Shown here: positions 34,441 through 46,782 of the stretch, piece after piece
Layout: the number at the start of each line of letters is the position of its first letter
How positions within the stretch are numbered: the stretch's first letter is position 1
Source of the DNA: Leuctra nigra
Taxonomy: Eukaryota; Arthropoda; Insecta; Plecoptera; Leuctridae
Assembly: GCA_934045905.1 (NCBI GenBank)
Contig: OW203764.1
Coordinates: 28,322,954 to 28,386,953, forward strand
Length of the DNA: 64,000 nucleotides
Direction of reading: 5' to 3'
Program-made: the position numbers and the translations under genes
The notes under the pieces: generated by a model
The model's input: the letters and a program-made list of their open reading frames with translations, nothing else
What the model was told of the DNA's origin: nothing
Database searches by the model: none

Positions 34441-35605
34441 ATTCAACGTTCAGGAATGAAACCTTGTGAGGATAACTTTTACCGCTATGACCGGAAACCA
34501 CAGCCTTCTATCAGTTTGTACTTTGTCGTTTGTTTTGTGACGAGTGAGGGAGGAATCATTTTAGTCGGTACGCGGCTGACGTAATTATTCTGTTTACAAA
34601 GTATTTGTATCATCGTAATATAACTGTTTGCGTGAAGGTTATCAAGTGTTAGATTTTGAGTTGTGTTACTTATTATCTCCGTGTATGAAAACTATCTTGT
34701 AAGCGCCCCGCTACACAACGAAGTTGCTTTGTGGGATGGCTGGCCTGGCGCCTAATGGCCGATGATTGTTGTGAATGCAAAGGTGGGCTGGACATTTTCT
34801 TGTCATGTTGCCAGTGACATTTTGAAGACAAATTTGTTTTTCATTCCAACAATTCATTTTAAAGTCTATAGATTTGAGACATAAGTTTTCGTGTTAATTA
34901 AGTTGTTAACACAGTAGGTAATCTAATTCGTACCTATAGGTACCTACCTACCTACCTATACCTTGGTAAAGGATTCTTGTCTTTTACCCCCATAGCTTAT
35001 TACTAGCATGGTGTTAGCCTAGGTAGGTACCTATACCTAGTCCTAGTAGGCCACCTTACACCTACCTAGCAGTTTTCAGTTTTTACCAGTAACCTAGGTA
35101 CCTTAGACTCCTGTAAAACTTGCTCCTGCATAATATGTACTAGGAGGTAGCTAGGTACCGAGCTTATCCGCTACAGGTAGTAATTGTCTGTCACTTACAA
35201 GCTAAACACCCAAACTCGATTGGCATAACTCTGCACAACACACTAGAACAAAAGATCCACCAATCAGATTCCTATGATAACATTAGCAATAAGACACTTA
35301 TACCTAGGTACCACACACTTTCAAACTGTATTGAAACCACTTTAGTCAGTTCGCATTGACTCAACCCGGTTTGAAACCTGTGACACATTGAATTAAACTC
35401 AATTCGGATTCGATCCAGTTTACTTCTGAAAGTGAGCTAGATTGAACAGTTCAATTCACATTGAAGATGTGCACGCCTTCGTTCGTATGCAGGAGGCCAA
35501 TTGAATTCTAGAGATTCAAGTTTTGAAGTTCAAGTTTTGTTTTGAAACTGTTTGTACATTTGCATTGTATAAAACTTGAAACAGTTGACAACTACCTATT
35601 GCTTA
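34441..35605. other. spacer; possible 5' region of the PWWP gene
   Basis: The PWWP gene's first coding exon starts at an acceptor (37250), so an upstream non-coding exon should exist. Around 34560-34600 a CRE-like GCTGACGTAATT and at about 34694 a possible donor (CTT|GTAAGC) are weak candidates. 34920-35170 is dense in GGTACCTACC words. Confidence 0.3.
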
Positions 35606-35947
35606 AGCCCGTCTTCCATCATTGCGATGTTTTCGCCGCGACGTAGCTTTGCGGCACGATTTTTAAGTCACCGTCTTCCATGGTTGCGATGATTTCGCCG
35701 TCGCGTCATGTATTTCCGACTCCCCCATTTGTCCAGAGGTGGTTCAGCGGTAACCGCGCATGCGCACAACGCTGCGATGGAAAATCGCTGCGTTGGTTAT
35801 TGAAGTTGGCTCTACTTTCAGCGACGATCCGCAGCGATTCGCGTGACGTCATGCGATGCTGCGATTCGAGCGCTGATTGGCTGAGAGACCACGATGCGGC
35901 TGCGAATTCGCATTGCGATGAAAAAACGCAATCATGGAAGACGGGCT
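35606..35947. mobile_element. foldback MITE, TTA TSD
   Basis: Ends AGCCCGTCTTCCATCATTGC and GCAATCATGGAAGACGGGCT, flanked by TTA (35603-35605, 35948-35950). The left end is repeated once just inside (CACCGTCTTCCATGGTTGCG at about 35670). GC-rich core with several GCGATG words. PIF/Harbinger-like by target. Confidence 0.8.
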
Positions 35948-36719
35948 TTAGCCTTCAAAGTGTCAATCTCAAGAATTGGCCCACAGAATGGTCGTCAAGC
36001 AGGCTGTGTATATAGCTGTCATTTATTTCATTGTTATTCCAGGAACATTTTTAAGGGAATCGGTAGTTTTATGTACTACGCAATGTAATCTACACACATA
36101 GACGGTAATGTCGATGCGTCTCAAATTATCCTTGTTATAACCGTCTAGATTGTGGAGCGTCTTGAATATGATAAAATCAGATAGGTACCTACTGTGGAGT
36201 CATTGTAATATCAATTTATTAATGATTTAATTAATTACCTACACAATCTGATAATAAAACAGTTGATTATGCAGAAAATTGGTTTCTGATTTCAGCGGTG
36301 TGCTTTATTGTTTTCTAAGTCTAATAATGACAGCGATATGACGATGTAAAGTGGAGAATGTACTGAGCTCGCAATATTGTGGGCGCTGAGAGGCGAGTCA
36401 GTAATTCAATCTATGTAATCATCGCGGTCTGTATGAATTAATTCGATTATTCCATTTTATCATCTGACTATTTTTGTCCAAAAGCGGTTCAAATGCTTCT
36501 CCATCTATACAGACAATAAAACCTGAAGGTTGTGACGAGAAAAAAGTTAGTGACAAAAAGTCAAGTGACAAGAAAAATAATTGTGACTTAGTATCTAGCA
36601 ATAATAGTTACTGAGGGACAGCCGTATAATGGGGTTTAATGGCGCGTTGACAGCAAAGTTATTTAGTGCACATAAAGTGTACCTACCTATCTACATTACT
36701 ATTTTGTTGCTCATAAATA

Positions 36720-37080
36720 GAGGTCAAGGGGAGGGGTCTACCAAAGGGGGCACTGGTCTGAGGAGTCCGGCACTGGTGGGAAGGCCAGTCCGGAATGGGG
36801 ACGGACCGGGGAGCGGGAGGATTTGGGGGGGAGGGGACCACAAATTCAAGGGAGAGCATGGGTAGGTCGACCCACCTGGCTCACTTTGTCTGGACCTTAT
36901 CACTGGCCTGTCCGGCATGGTTAACCCTTACACTTGAGCATGCTTGCTGGCATAGCTGCAGTGGATCATTGGCCAACACAAACCCCACCACTGTACTACG
37001 GTGGCAGCCATCAGGGGAGCGATAATGCTCCTGTAGTCCCACACTGACAAGGAGGACTGTTGTGTTGTTACCTTATCATA
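36720..37080. other. GC-rich unclassified block
   Basis: Stands out from the AT-rich surroundings; CCGGCACTGG, AGGCCAGTCCGG and CTGGCCTGTCCGGCATGG words suggest a decayed repeat, but no ends or homologous copy were found. No conserved protein in any frame. Confidence 0.3.
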
Positions 37081-37270
37081 AATTTACCGTGTCTTTTGCT
37101 AATAGCAGCATTTAATCTTATTGGTGGGATCTTTTTTTCTTGTGTGTTGCACGTTGTTCTGGTAGGTATGCCAAACTGATACAAGTTTATGCATTGGGCC
37201 TTAAGTGTTATGCAACACGTTGATTACTAACTTGTTTACATTATTTTCAGGGTTTTCATCGATTCATTCA

Positions 37271-37294
37271 ATGAAGAGTGATCAATATGTGTGA
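37271..37294 (+). promoter_or_regulatory. overlapping upstream ORF of the PWWP gene
   Basis: In the same exon (acceptor at 37250), an ATG at 37271 opens a seven-codon frame (MKSDQYV) that stops at TGA 37292-37294, overlapping the main start ATG (37287) by eight bases in another frame. Such uORFs usually lower translation or act through leaky scanning; the effect here is inferred. Confidence 0.55.
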
Positions 37295-40200
37295 ACAAAC
37301 AGAAATACCATATAAAGAGGGAGATGTGGTTTGGGTGAAGTTGGGAAAGTGCTTCTGGCCAGGTCTAGTTAAAGATTTTGACAAGCTTTCAGAAGATATC
37401 TTGGAAAGTTTCAAGAAAAGGCCCATTGCTGCTGTACAGTTCTTTGAAGAAGACACGTAGTAAGTTCAATGTCTCATATAGTTAAGGTCCAAAGAAAATT
37501 ATCAATAGCATAGATTACTCTAGCAATGCACAAAATATAATTGCTGACTTATATTTAACATGTATTGCTAGTAGCAGAGAAACAAACAAAATAAACAGGT
37601 CTGTGCCAAGAGAGCAAAAAAGAGATGATCGCTTCGCTAGCTCAATTAAAAACAGCAACTTTTATCTTGCCTGTTGGTTTTGCTTTATTATACGTAAGAA
37701 GGCTAAGTAGTGAGCATGACCTCGAAGAGTTTTTTCTTCGATTTTTATCATATCTTTTACCAATGTTTATGAAATTTATTTACGGCTTCGTTGGTGTTTT
37801 CAGAACTGTTTAATGAAAGTTATTGCATAGTTTGGAAGGAGTTCTTACTTCTTACTTAGGTATTAGTCCTATATTATTTAGTGCCACTCTAAACGTCTGT
37901 TGGACAAAACATGTAAAACTAATAAACCATCCCAAACTATGAAATGCCATTTATTGAACAGTTCTGAAGACGCGTACGTAGCCTTATTTCATAAACAATT
38001 ACATTGTTACATGAATGATATTGATAAAAATCGATGAAAAAACTCTGCAAGGTAACGGGCACTACTCAGCCGTATTAACCTCATTTGCCAGTGAATCAGT
38101 TTTGGGACAAAAATGTGATAGTTTATTTCATACTAATGTAGGCTACCTACTTATAAGAAGGTACTTTTGCACCACGCACGGCATATGTTGCTAAAATATT
38201 CCGAAATACCTATGAAAGTGGAGACACTATAAATAAATTTGAAGGTACCTACCTAGGTACCTACCTAGCCACCAGGAATATGAAAGAAGATTGTTGATTT
38301 CTCTGAGGAAACAAGACAAGCCCACCCACGTAGAGAAGCTCAGCATTTTGTGACATAAAACATAGCATCTTGTTGCACCTCCCACGAAATCTACCTTTTA
38401 GATTAGACAGTAAGTAGGTAAAGTAATTTATGGCTGTCTATAATTTTTCAGCGAGTTTGTGAAGAATTTGGATCACATCTCCTTGTACAATGGACGTAAA
38501 AAGTTGGATTTTATCAAGAAAGGTCTTGGTGAGTACGAAATCAAGAGTGTCAATTCCATTTGTACCACTGCAAGTTGCACTTGCAGGCAGACAATTGACA
38601 ATGGGGTGTGTTTTCAGATTTATTTCGGAATCAAAAAGACGCTTCTAATTTTATGAGCAAATTCCCTGAAGATGTAAAGAAAGCAGAACTTCTTACTGGT
38701 GGCAATCCAGATATCCTGTCGGACCCTCAATTCCAGCCTAAAGAGAAGTCCAGCTACCGTGGCTTGTTCGACACAAGTTCGGAGAAGAAGGAGAAGGAGA
38801 AAACACCTCGTCCTCGAGGCCGTCCCCCTGCATCTGTCAGTGCAAATGGCCGCCGCAGTACACCAGCCAGCATTACACAGACTCCAACTCGCCCAATAAC
38901 ACATGCGCGCTTCGTTGGAGGTGAGACTGATCATGATGTTCGCATTCGTCAACAGAAGAGTACGCCGCTGACCTCCTCTGCCTCCCAGCAAACTCCCAAG
39001 CCTAAGACTGACTCTCCATACAAATGTCATTTGTGTGATTTTACTTCCCATAGGCTGAATGTAATAATATTACATAATAAGTTTCATAGTGGAGAGGAAG
39101 CTAAGGGTCCAAAGGGCAAAGGGAAGGGAGCAGGTAAAGGTAAAGCTGTGCCCAAGGTTCGTACTGCTCCATCTAGTCCATCAAAACCCAAAACTCCAAT
39201 TAAAACTAAAGTCGATGAAGATAAATCTTCCACTCCCCTTTCCAAACCCTTATCTCCAAGTCCTAAAGCGCTGGTCAGTCCTAAGGCAACAGCAAGTCCT
39301 AAAGTTGGTAACAAGAGGAAGTTCATTCAAGACTACAAGGTTGATTTAGATGAGGTTCCAGCTGCAAAAGTCAAGACCAGAGAGACTCCAGAGAAAAAGC
39401 CTACAAAAACACCTGAAAAAGTTAGTGAGAAGAAACCAGTGGTCTTAGGAAAGAGGAAAGGTACACCAGGTGTGGAAAAACCAAGTAAGAAGAACAAGAA
39501 TGATGCCGAGATTCGAGATAAACTGTTGGCTGATTGGGACGAGGAAGATGCAGAGAAGGAGGAAATGGAATTGGAGATGCTCAAGAAAAAAACAGCTTCA
39601 GATGTTAGTGATTTGAATCAAGAAGTTGTTACTACCAAAACCTCTTGCTTTGATTTTGATGACTCAAGAGATGCCATTCTTGATAGCCAACTTGAAGAAA
39701 GAGCAAAGAAGTTTGTTGAAAGCCGAAAAGCGCCAAGAGAAAAGGTAGAAACGAATCAAGATCTTGCAAGACTCGAATCAAACTTGGACACCTTGGCCAA
39801 TGCTAGTTTTCAGTCTGAGAAGTCAACAGTTGAATCTTCAGCAAATGCAGATGACTTTGACGAAGCAATTAACAACTTGCTTGCCGAAACGTCAGTACCA
39901 GCCTTGCCTCAAGTGCCCTTGGTAGAGGTTTGCAAGAGTTCTGGGCTCCTGCCTGATGTGGTGTTGGATAGCAGTGCTGCTAACACGAACAAGATCACTG
40001 TTTGTAAGAGTGCACCCATGAGAACAAGTGAGACTGGAGCAGGCGATCATGATTACAGTGTAAAGAAAATGGTTATAGACGAAATTTTGGACATCGATTC
40101 AATGCCAGTTGTCATGACAGATGACATAATGTTTACAGAAGAAGCAACAACAAGCCACAATACAACTCCTGATATTGACTTGATCTCCACTCCAGAAAGC

Positions 40201-42681
40201 TCCAATTCGCATCATAAAATTGTGTTTACTGATGGCGAGATTAAGATACCTACTTCAGTACGATCAGTGGTGAAGGCAGTTCGCACAACAACATCTAACC
40301 GTAGCAAGGTTTTACCTATCAAGCCGGCATCCCTCGGGCGAACAATACAGACACAGCCTCTCAATACTGGCAAGGGTGCATCCACAAGCAAGTCTAGCTT
40401 CGTCAGTAAGGGGATGGCTGGTGGAAATTATATAATTGTTCAGTCAGCATCTGGGCAGCAGTCAAGGTTAACTTTGGCTCCAACGACACCCGAGACACCT
40501 GTGGCTGGATCATCGCAGGCTAGCGGGAAAGTTGTTATTCTATCTAAACCTCAAGGTCAGAAGGTCTTAACGCCAGCTCAGAAAGTTGTAACTCCCAGCC
40601 AGATGGTTCTAACAACTGGTCAAAGGTTAATCACTCCAGGCCAGAAGGTAGTTGGAACACCACAACGTCTTCTTACATCAACTGGACAAATCTTGACTCC
40701 TGTTAACCCGCGAGGCAGAGTGCCAGTCGGCGCTAAACTTACTCCAATCACAAGCCAACAGATGCGGGCTATGACACCAGTCACCCAGCAATGCAAGATC
40801 ATGATGAAGAGTTCACAGACGAAGGTGAGTCTACCATCCATGCAAGCCGTCAGGCCAGCCAAACAACCAGTCAAAATAACTGCTGCCAAGCCTATGACAA
40901 ATACTACTATCTACATTCAAGCTCCTCAAGGAGTACCAAGCACGTCTAAGCTGTTAGTCACAACACAACCAAAGGGAGTGCCACAAGCAAGAATGATGAT
41001 CCACCCACGGCCAAGGATGCCTAATCAACCCAAGATTCTTCAAAGTCGATCCACTTTGCAACCGCGTATCATCAGTCAACGACCACGGCTACCTGTAACC
41101 GCTGCCACTCAAGCAAAGAGTGTGACACCTGTTTCTCTTGCACCAGCTGCACAGAAGTTTAGCCCACAACCAGTACTGAAGAAAGTAATGGCACCACAAA
41201 AGACTTCTGCTCCAATGCAGCGCATGACATTGACAAAGCCCAAGGCGCTTCAGCTCGCACCGCGCTCATCACTAAAACAAGCTGTTCAGAAGGCAAGTAT
41301 TCCTTCAACTGTTGCGAGTGTGGAACCAGTCGTATCACAACCTCCACCACCTCTAGTGCCTCTGCAGGTTCCTGTATCGCAGCCGGAGATTGTGACTCTT
41401 CCAAACACACTAGACTCAACTGTTATCACCTCCGACCAGCTTGCTCACGTAATGGCGTCCACAAATCAGCTAGATGCAGGTTCAGGGGCCACATACGTCC
41501 TGCTCACAATTGATGAGGCTGGAAATCTACATCCATATAATAATCAGTCTCTGATCGGCTACGACGGCAGCGACCCGTCAGCTCAGACGCTATACATTGA
41601 TTCAAGCTCACTAGAGACCGGCGGAGATTTGGACAATATGATTCTCACAATTGACAATTCGGCAATGAATATCACTGATAGTGGATCTGTGTACGACATG
41701 AGGCTCCCAGGCGCCAGTCAAGACATCCTTGCAGCTGCACTTGCCAACACAGACGTATTCCAACCAGAGGTGACGCTGCAAGACCCAATGACTTCCTGTG
41801 TCGTTGACACATCTGCACTCCTTGCTTCAATACCATCTACGCTACTTTTGCCGTCACTGAACAGGGTTGTGACAACAGCTGCCAATGTTTCCGAGACTTC
41901 CTTGACTCTGAATCAACCAATAATGTCCCCACTTGAGGTTGCCTCAAACACTACTTCTTTCCGGGTCCCGCCATCCATCTCGGCGCAGAATCCTCCTCCG
42001 TTGTATGATGATACCCTGCTGAGCAATCTCAACATTGTTTCCACTACTCCAGCGAATTCTGTGTTCAACACAAATACAGAGTCAACACCTCCTTATCATC
42101 CATCAATGCCTCTGCTCTCCGAAGAAGCCATCGAGTCTCGCGTGATCACAACTGACATGCCTGAATTCTCAGCAGATGTAGAGCAACCGAGCATTGCATA
42201 CGATCAGCTCACTTTCCAGAATGACTTGGTTTTGTCCTCTGCCCCACCTGTTGCAGAAAAAACTACCAACCTTGTAGCATCTGACGATACTACTGCTTCA
42301 CCAATGGACAATGAAGAAATATCAAGGTTTTCTGAGGAATTTGCTGGTGAAATAGACCCTAGTGATAGGCTGGTAATTGTAACAAGCAGTCCCAGTGAGA
42401 CAAACGAAGCTACTCAAGAGCTTGCAGCTCAGAGCCATGCAGAAGAAACATCTATACAATCTGACCTCAATTCAGACATACTCACTTCATATTTGTCTGA
42501 ACCGCAGGCTGAGAAAACACAGTCGGATGGGAGCATCATAGCACAGTCGATGCCTCTTTTGTCAGATGATCTTGCTATGGAGAACTCGGAAAGTTGTCAC
42601 AAGGTGGACATATTGGGCGATTCTAGCCAGGAGTCCCTAATATTGCAAATGGAGACTCAAATGGATGGTGGTGAAAGATAA
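37287..42681 (+). CDS. PWWP, AT-hook and C2H2 zinc finger chromatin-type protein
   Basis: Coding exons 37287-37459, 38452-38528 and 38618-42681 (TAA) join in frame (TA|C and G|AT splits) into 1437 residues; the second intron is only 89 bp. Residues about 9-85 are a PWWP domain (EGDVVWVKLGKCFWPGLV, with CFWP as the name-giving motif, then AAVQFFEEDTYEF and KKLDFIKKGL). An AT-hook core (RPRGRPP) is near residue 150. A single C2H2 finger follows: C220, C223, H236, H240 (39025-39087). Next is a lysine-rich segment, an acidic patch, a long Gln/Thr/Pro-rich middle with LTPxQKV-like repeats (about 40560-40800), and an acidic Ser/Thr-rich tail. PWWP domains read methylated histone H3 and DNA, and AT-hooks bind AT-rich DNA, so a nuclear regulatory role is likely. 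I do not recognise the family. The ATG at 37287 is used because the upstream ATG (37271) is out of frame and closes. Confidence 0.88.
37697..38075. mobile_element. hairpin MITE with TA target, family copy 2
   Basis: A diverged copy of 3461-3842: shares TGGACAAAACATGTAAAACT, CCAAACTATGAAAT, AAAACTCTGCAAGG and the CAGCCGTAT end; flanks are TA (37695-37696, 38076-38077). The arms still pair but less perfectly. It sits in the first PWWP-gene intron. Confidence 0.7.
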
Positions 42682-42789
42682 TTAATTAGCCATTACCTAC
42701 ATAAAGAATGTGGTGTCCTGAACACAGTGCGAATTGCTTTTGTTAACAGCTCAGATTTTTAGCTTGGACATGTGTTTCTATTTTGTCAG

Positions 42790-42795
42790 AATAAA
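42790..42795 (+). terminator. polyadenylation signal AATAAA of the PWWP gene
   Basis: First AATAAA after the stop at 42681, about 110 bp downstream. The site of cleavage was not determined. Confidence 0.5.
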
Positions 42796-43846
42796 ATGTT
42801 TAGGTAGATTGAATGCAGTTTATAAGCGGTATCTAACGCCTCTTTTATATGGTTCAATAGCTTGAACTCGGGTCTTGAGTGAAAAATACACAGTTGTCTT
42901 TAATGAAAGTCTTGATCTCGATGATTTTTCACTCAATTGTAGTGTTTTTGGCATTTTGCAGACCAAACGTCTTTCTTGAAATCAAGACATTGAACTTTGT
43001 AAAAGGGGGTTTCAGTGAGTGGTACTAAGCTAATGATTACTGCTTTCACAGCACTGCTGTGGCCTATTTGTTGAACTATCGTATGTACACTGTACAAAGA
43101 TTGTGTGTTATTACTTATTATTGATGTCATACTCATTGTGCAGGTGAACATTCTAGATTTTGTGAATGCAGAGTTTTTTTTAAAGTACCTAGTACCTATT
43201 AATAAGGTACTATATTCAAACTTTATTTTAATTGCAATTATATTTGGGTATTTTATGCAAAATGAATGCGTAGCTGCATGTGTCCAAACTATGGCTTTAA
43301 ATCGAAATGAATGCATTGCAAGAAAAGGAAATATGTATAAAACATTAATGTCAGACAGAATCAGTGTACATTTTAAAATTTAAGATTTATATTACCTATC
43401 TCATTTGTATTTTAACGAAATGGACATAAAATTGAATGGCCCTGTAAGTTTGCGTATTGTAAATATCTTGCCACCTACGTAAATACAGTTGTGTGTTGTA
43501 CATTGTCATAAAAGTTTCATTCTCAAATACTTGAACCGAGAATGCTTCAATGCTAACTTTGAAAAAGGTATAGGTAGGCACTACATACATCCGAATTGTA
43601 CGTTTCTACATTTGCATTTTTTAATTAAATGCATTACCTGCTAGTTGGGCTAATGTTTTTATTTTCCAATGCCAAAGTATTGCAAATAGAAATGTTCATT
43701 TGTTGTATCAAGAATATAGACAAGCATGTATGTTTCAATTTAATACTCTGTTCCCCAAAAAGTAACTGACAGAGGTGGGTAATCCATGAAATGTCTTTTA
43801 AATTGGGGTGATTGTATGGAGTGAATAGTGTCAAGGAATATTGTTA
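42796..43846. other. spacer after the PWWP gene
   Basis: AT-rich; open frames up to 127 codons (42933-43316) show no recognisable motif. Could include further 3' UTR if a later polyA site is used. No bounded repeat recognised. Confidence 0.35.
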
Positions 43847-43999
43847 ACATACGGGACACACTGTCAAGTAAAAGCACAGAGCGGAGCGACAAGCAGTCTC
43901 TCATTGGCCGACAGCTAACAGTGACCTTACTAGTTACTTGCCTCTGTTATTCGGTTATAATAAAATAAGTAGAGAGTAACTTTACAGTGTGTCCCGTGT
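43847..43999. mobile_element. 153-bp MITE, TTA TSD
   Basis: Ends ACATACGGGACACACTGT and ACAGTGTGTCCCGTGT, flanked by TTA (43844-43846, 44000-44002). The centre has an ATTGGCC box and GTTACTTGC words. PIF/Harbinger-like by target. Confidence 0.75.
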
Positions 44000-44700
44000 T
44001 TAAATCGGAGAATAAAATCTGTTCACCTACAAATATAGGTTTCAGATAGATTTATGAGTGTAAGGAAAGCTGATCCAGTAGTAGTCATATTCACTTCCTA
44101 ATTTTAGATAGGTAGGTACCTACCTATGTTCTTATGAGAGTTATTAGGTGCCTAATGTATAAATATGGTATTTCCATTCTTATCCCCAAACTTCGACAGC
44201 TTCAAAATATGCCACATTTTGTTTATAATTTTGTTCTGAAGTTAATTTCATAATACGCTGATCCCTTCCAGTAGCGAGTGATTTTTGTTAACTTGAGCAC
44301 ATAAATGTAATCAATGTTGAACATTACTGTGTAGTGTCCTAACAACAGGAACTAAATAATAAATTACATATAATTTCTAGGATCTAGCAGTTACTGCATA
44401 TAAATGTTTTCAAATAGTACCTGATTGAACTGCAGTCAGGATCGAGTGCACATTGTATGATTGTACACAGATTTAGATGTATATATCTTTGGTGCATTTT
44501 ATTAAAAATGAAAATAGTTTCAAAATGTTGTTCACTTCATTGTACCTAGATACACTCCATAGTCATTTTTCATCTCTGAATTAAGTGTGGGAGGATACCT
44601 ACCCAATACATTGTGATCCTCAAGTGAATTCCATGCATTTTTACGAGTTTTGACACAATATGATGGATCTTTGTATATCCAGATAATGTTTGGTCTAGAT
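44000..44700. other. spacer, nothing recognised
   Basis: AT-rich, no gene-like frame or bounded repeat apart from GGTACCTACC words near 44110. Confidence 0.35.
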
Positions 44701-44925
44701 CAGGGAACCTTTCTTGGTGAAGGAGCCAGTGATTTTTAGACTCTAAATGATCAGACTGAATCAAATAACCTTCCAGTGCGTTTTTTAGAATTTCAACAAT
44801 TTGAAAGTGATTCTGGGACTCGTAGAAGAACAAACTGAATTTCAAATTTTTCCTTTCCAGATCATTATTTAAATTATAAAGAGCCATTCAAGAACCACCA
44901 AGGAGCTGCAGGTTGCAGACTCCTG
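44701..44925. mobile_element. small hAT-like MITE, 8-bp TSD GTCTAGAT
   Basis: Flanked by GTCTAGAT (44693-44700, 44926-44933). Ends CAGGGAACCT and the complement of CAGGAGTCTGCAACCTGCAG agree only in the first bases, so the left end looks deleted or diverged. The octamer fits both hAT target preferences (nTnnnnAn and nTnnAGAn). Confidence 0.7.
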
Positions 44926-45119
44926 GTCTAGATATATTGAAAAAGTGCTTGTATTTTAAGTGTTTTTTAAGAATCACTGAAAAGAAATGTGGTTTGGGGG
45001 CAAAGCCTCTGAGAAAATTTTCTATTTAAGTAAATAATATTGGAGCAATTTTGATGCATATTACAAAGGATATTTTTATGAAAAAAATCAAAATCACCTT
45101 TTTTGATATTATTGAGAAA

Positions 45120-45330
45120 GTTTTAGAATACAAGTACTTGGGAACAACTATCGCCAGTTTTGGATTGAGGAGGAACAAGTTTTTGCGGCAGAATGCGAAG
45201 GCGTAGATTTATGAGAGCGTAATTATAGCATATGCTTCGGAAACAAGACGAGACATCAGTCGCAGGTGACTGAACGAGACAATCGGCTCCGAGGAAAAAG
45301 AAGAATATGACTTCCGAACAAGAGATGGAA
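45120..45330 (+). mobile_element. reverse-transcriptase fragment of a LINE
   Basis: Reads VLEYKYLGTTIASFGLRRN, the EYKYLG motif that follows the catalytic box in LINE reverse transcriptases, then degenerates with stops. May belong to the same insertion as 45810-46176, separated by decay. Confidence 0.5.
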
Positions 45331-45809
45331 GCTCATTAAAATAAATAACTTCCAACTATAACGTTATTTTAAATTGGTTATGATGAACAGGATTATATCT
45401 TAGTATAAAGTTGAAGAAGAAGACCTACCTCTACATCTTTGTTTTCCTGATATTTTATTCAAAATATTGTTTTTGAACAACCTAGTATTTGAATCCAGGG
45501 TTTTGAGCCACCCCAGTTTGCCCCCTAGGGTGATGGGTTAATTTTTTTACACTAAAATAACATTATATAACTGTGTAGCGGAGGCTGATACATTTGATTA
45601 TTTTGAAACTAAAACTCCACTTGAACATCTTTAGAACTTCAAGCGGAGCCCACCTGAACTCCTATTTTTGAGATCGTTCCGAGTGCTCATATAATCGTGC
45701 GTGACGTCCATGTGCCGCCATACTTTACAAAATAGCATTCAAACTGCCAAGTCAGTTTATTATTTTGTTTGGTATGACCAGGTAGCCCTGAATCGGTATG
45801 CAATTTGTC

Positions 45810-46176
45810 TTGAACGATTTTTTAGTGTCTTGGGGCTTATTAAACTGGGCAGAGAGAGGCTACAGTGGTTTGGCCACATAAAGAGGATGGGAACAGGGCG
45901 AGTACCACGGGTGTTTGAGTCGCCTACTTCGGGGCCACGTAGAGTTGGACGACCGAGAGAGAGAGGTGGATTGGAGTTATTAAGAAGGAGGTAGTTGGAG
46001 GCTGAGAGACAGTGGGAGGACAGAGCTCGGTGGAAGGAATTTGTGGAACAATTGGAAGTGGAGGAAGACTCCAGGCGTGGCCAGCCGGTTTCCAGGAGAC
46101 CTGCGGCCCTAGTGTTGGTGGGAGTACCCACCCCCTGACCTATTGAGATGGAACCCAGTGGATGGATTTTTTTATT
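45810..46176 (+). mobile_element. LINE 3' end fragment
   Basis: Encodes RLQWFGHIKRMGTGRVPRVF and GRPRERGGLE, the C-terminal tail of a LINE polymerase, and ends with TGGATGGATTTTTTTATTA. Homologous to 21270-21756. The frame is interrupted. Confidence 0.65.
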
Positions 46177-46285
46177 ATAGTGAAGAACAAAATATTTGTT
46201 ATTATAGTTTTAATTAGTATCTTGCTTTTATTGTACCCAGAAGGAAAAGAGGAATTTACAATAATCTTTGGGGTAATACAATGTA

Positions 46286-46364
46286 CACCCACCTCCAAGT
46301 GTTCCTACCGTTTTATACATTGTGCTCTTATGAGAAAGACAGTACGAACACTTGGAGGTGGGTG
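46286..46364. mobile_element. 79-bp palindromic MITE, TA-flanked, copy 2
   Basis: Ends CACCCACCTCCAAGTGTTC and GAACACTTGGAGGTGGGTG, perfect inverted repeats with TA outside (46284-46285, 46365-46366). Internally CTACCGTTTTATACATTGTG matches 6813-6883 in reverse. Confidence 0.8.
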
Positions 46365-46585
46365 TACCTACTAATTCTCAGTTTTGAATAATAGATTAGC
46401 AATCTATCATTATCAATCTCGTTGAATGATTCTTCTTTCCCTTGGCATTTTAATAATTCCTCGATAATGAGTGATTTCATGAAATAAAACTTCCGAGATT
46501 ATTTCTATCCTGAACAACCAATACCCTTGCTGATCAAGTAGGCAAGTTGTGGTCGTAGATGATGGATATAGGTACAAATAGGTAT

Positions 46586-46782
46586 GTACAACAAAATTTG
46601 ATCAGTGAACAAATTTGAATGACTGCTGGTGATCAATCAAAGCTTTTGTTATTATCATTGAAGTGAGAGGTCACCTACTAGAGGGAGACAAGGAGATCAC
46701 TTGGACTGACTTTGGATGGTGCGATCTAACATTTTTCAGTCAATCAGATTTATTGAACGGTCAATTTTAGTTGTGCCAAGTG
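46586..46782. mobile_element. mariner-like MITE, copy 2
   Basis: Shares with 61761-61971: AAATTTGAATGACTGCTGGT, GTTATTATCATTGAA, GAGGTCACCTACTAGAG, CAGATTTATTGAACG and the GGCCAAGTGTA-like right end (GTGCCAAGTGTA). The left end is shortened. Confidence 0.65.

Noticed and set aside
38620..39051. 143-codon frame antisense to the PWWP-gene exon
   Set aside because: Shadow of a coding exon with strong sense-strand domains.
42933..43316. 127-codon minus-strand frame after the PWWP gene
   Set aside because: No homology recognised, and an overlapping plus-strand frame is equally long.
44570..44887. 105-codon minus-strand frame over the small hAT-like element
   Set aside because: Extends across the element's TSD; no conserved domain recognised.
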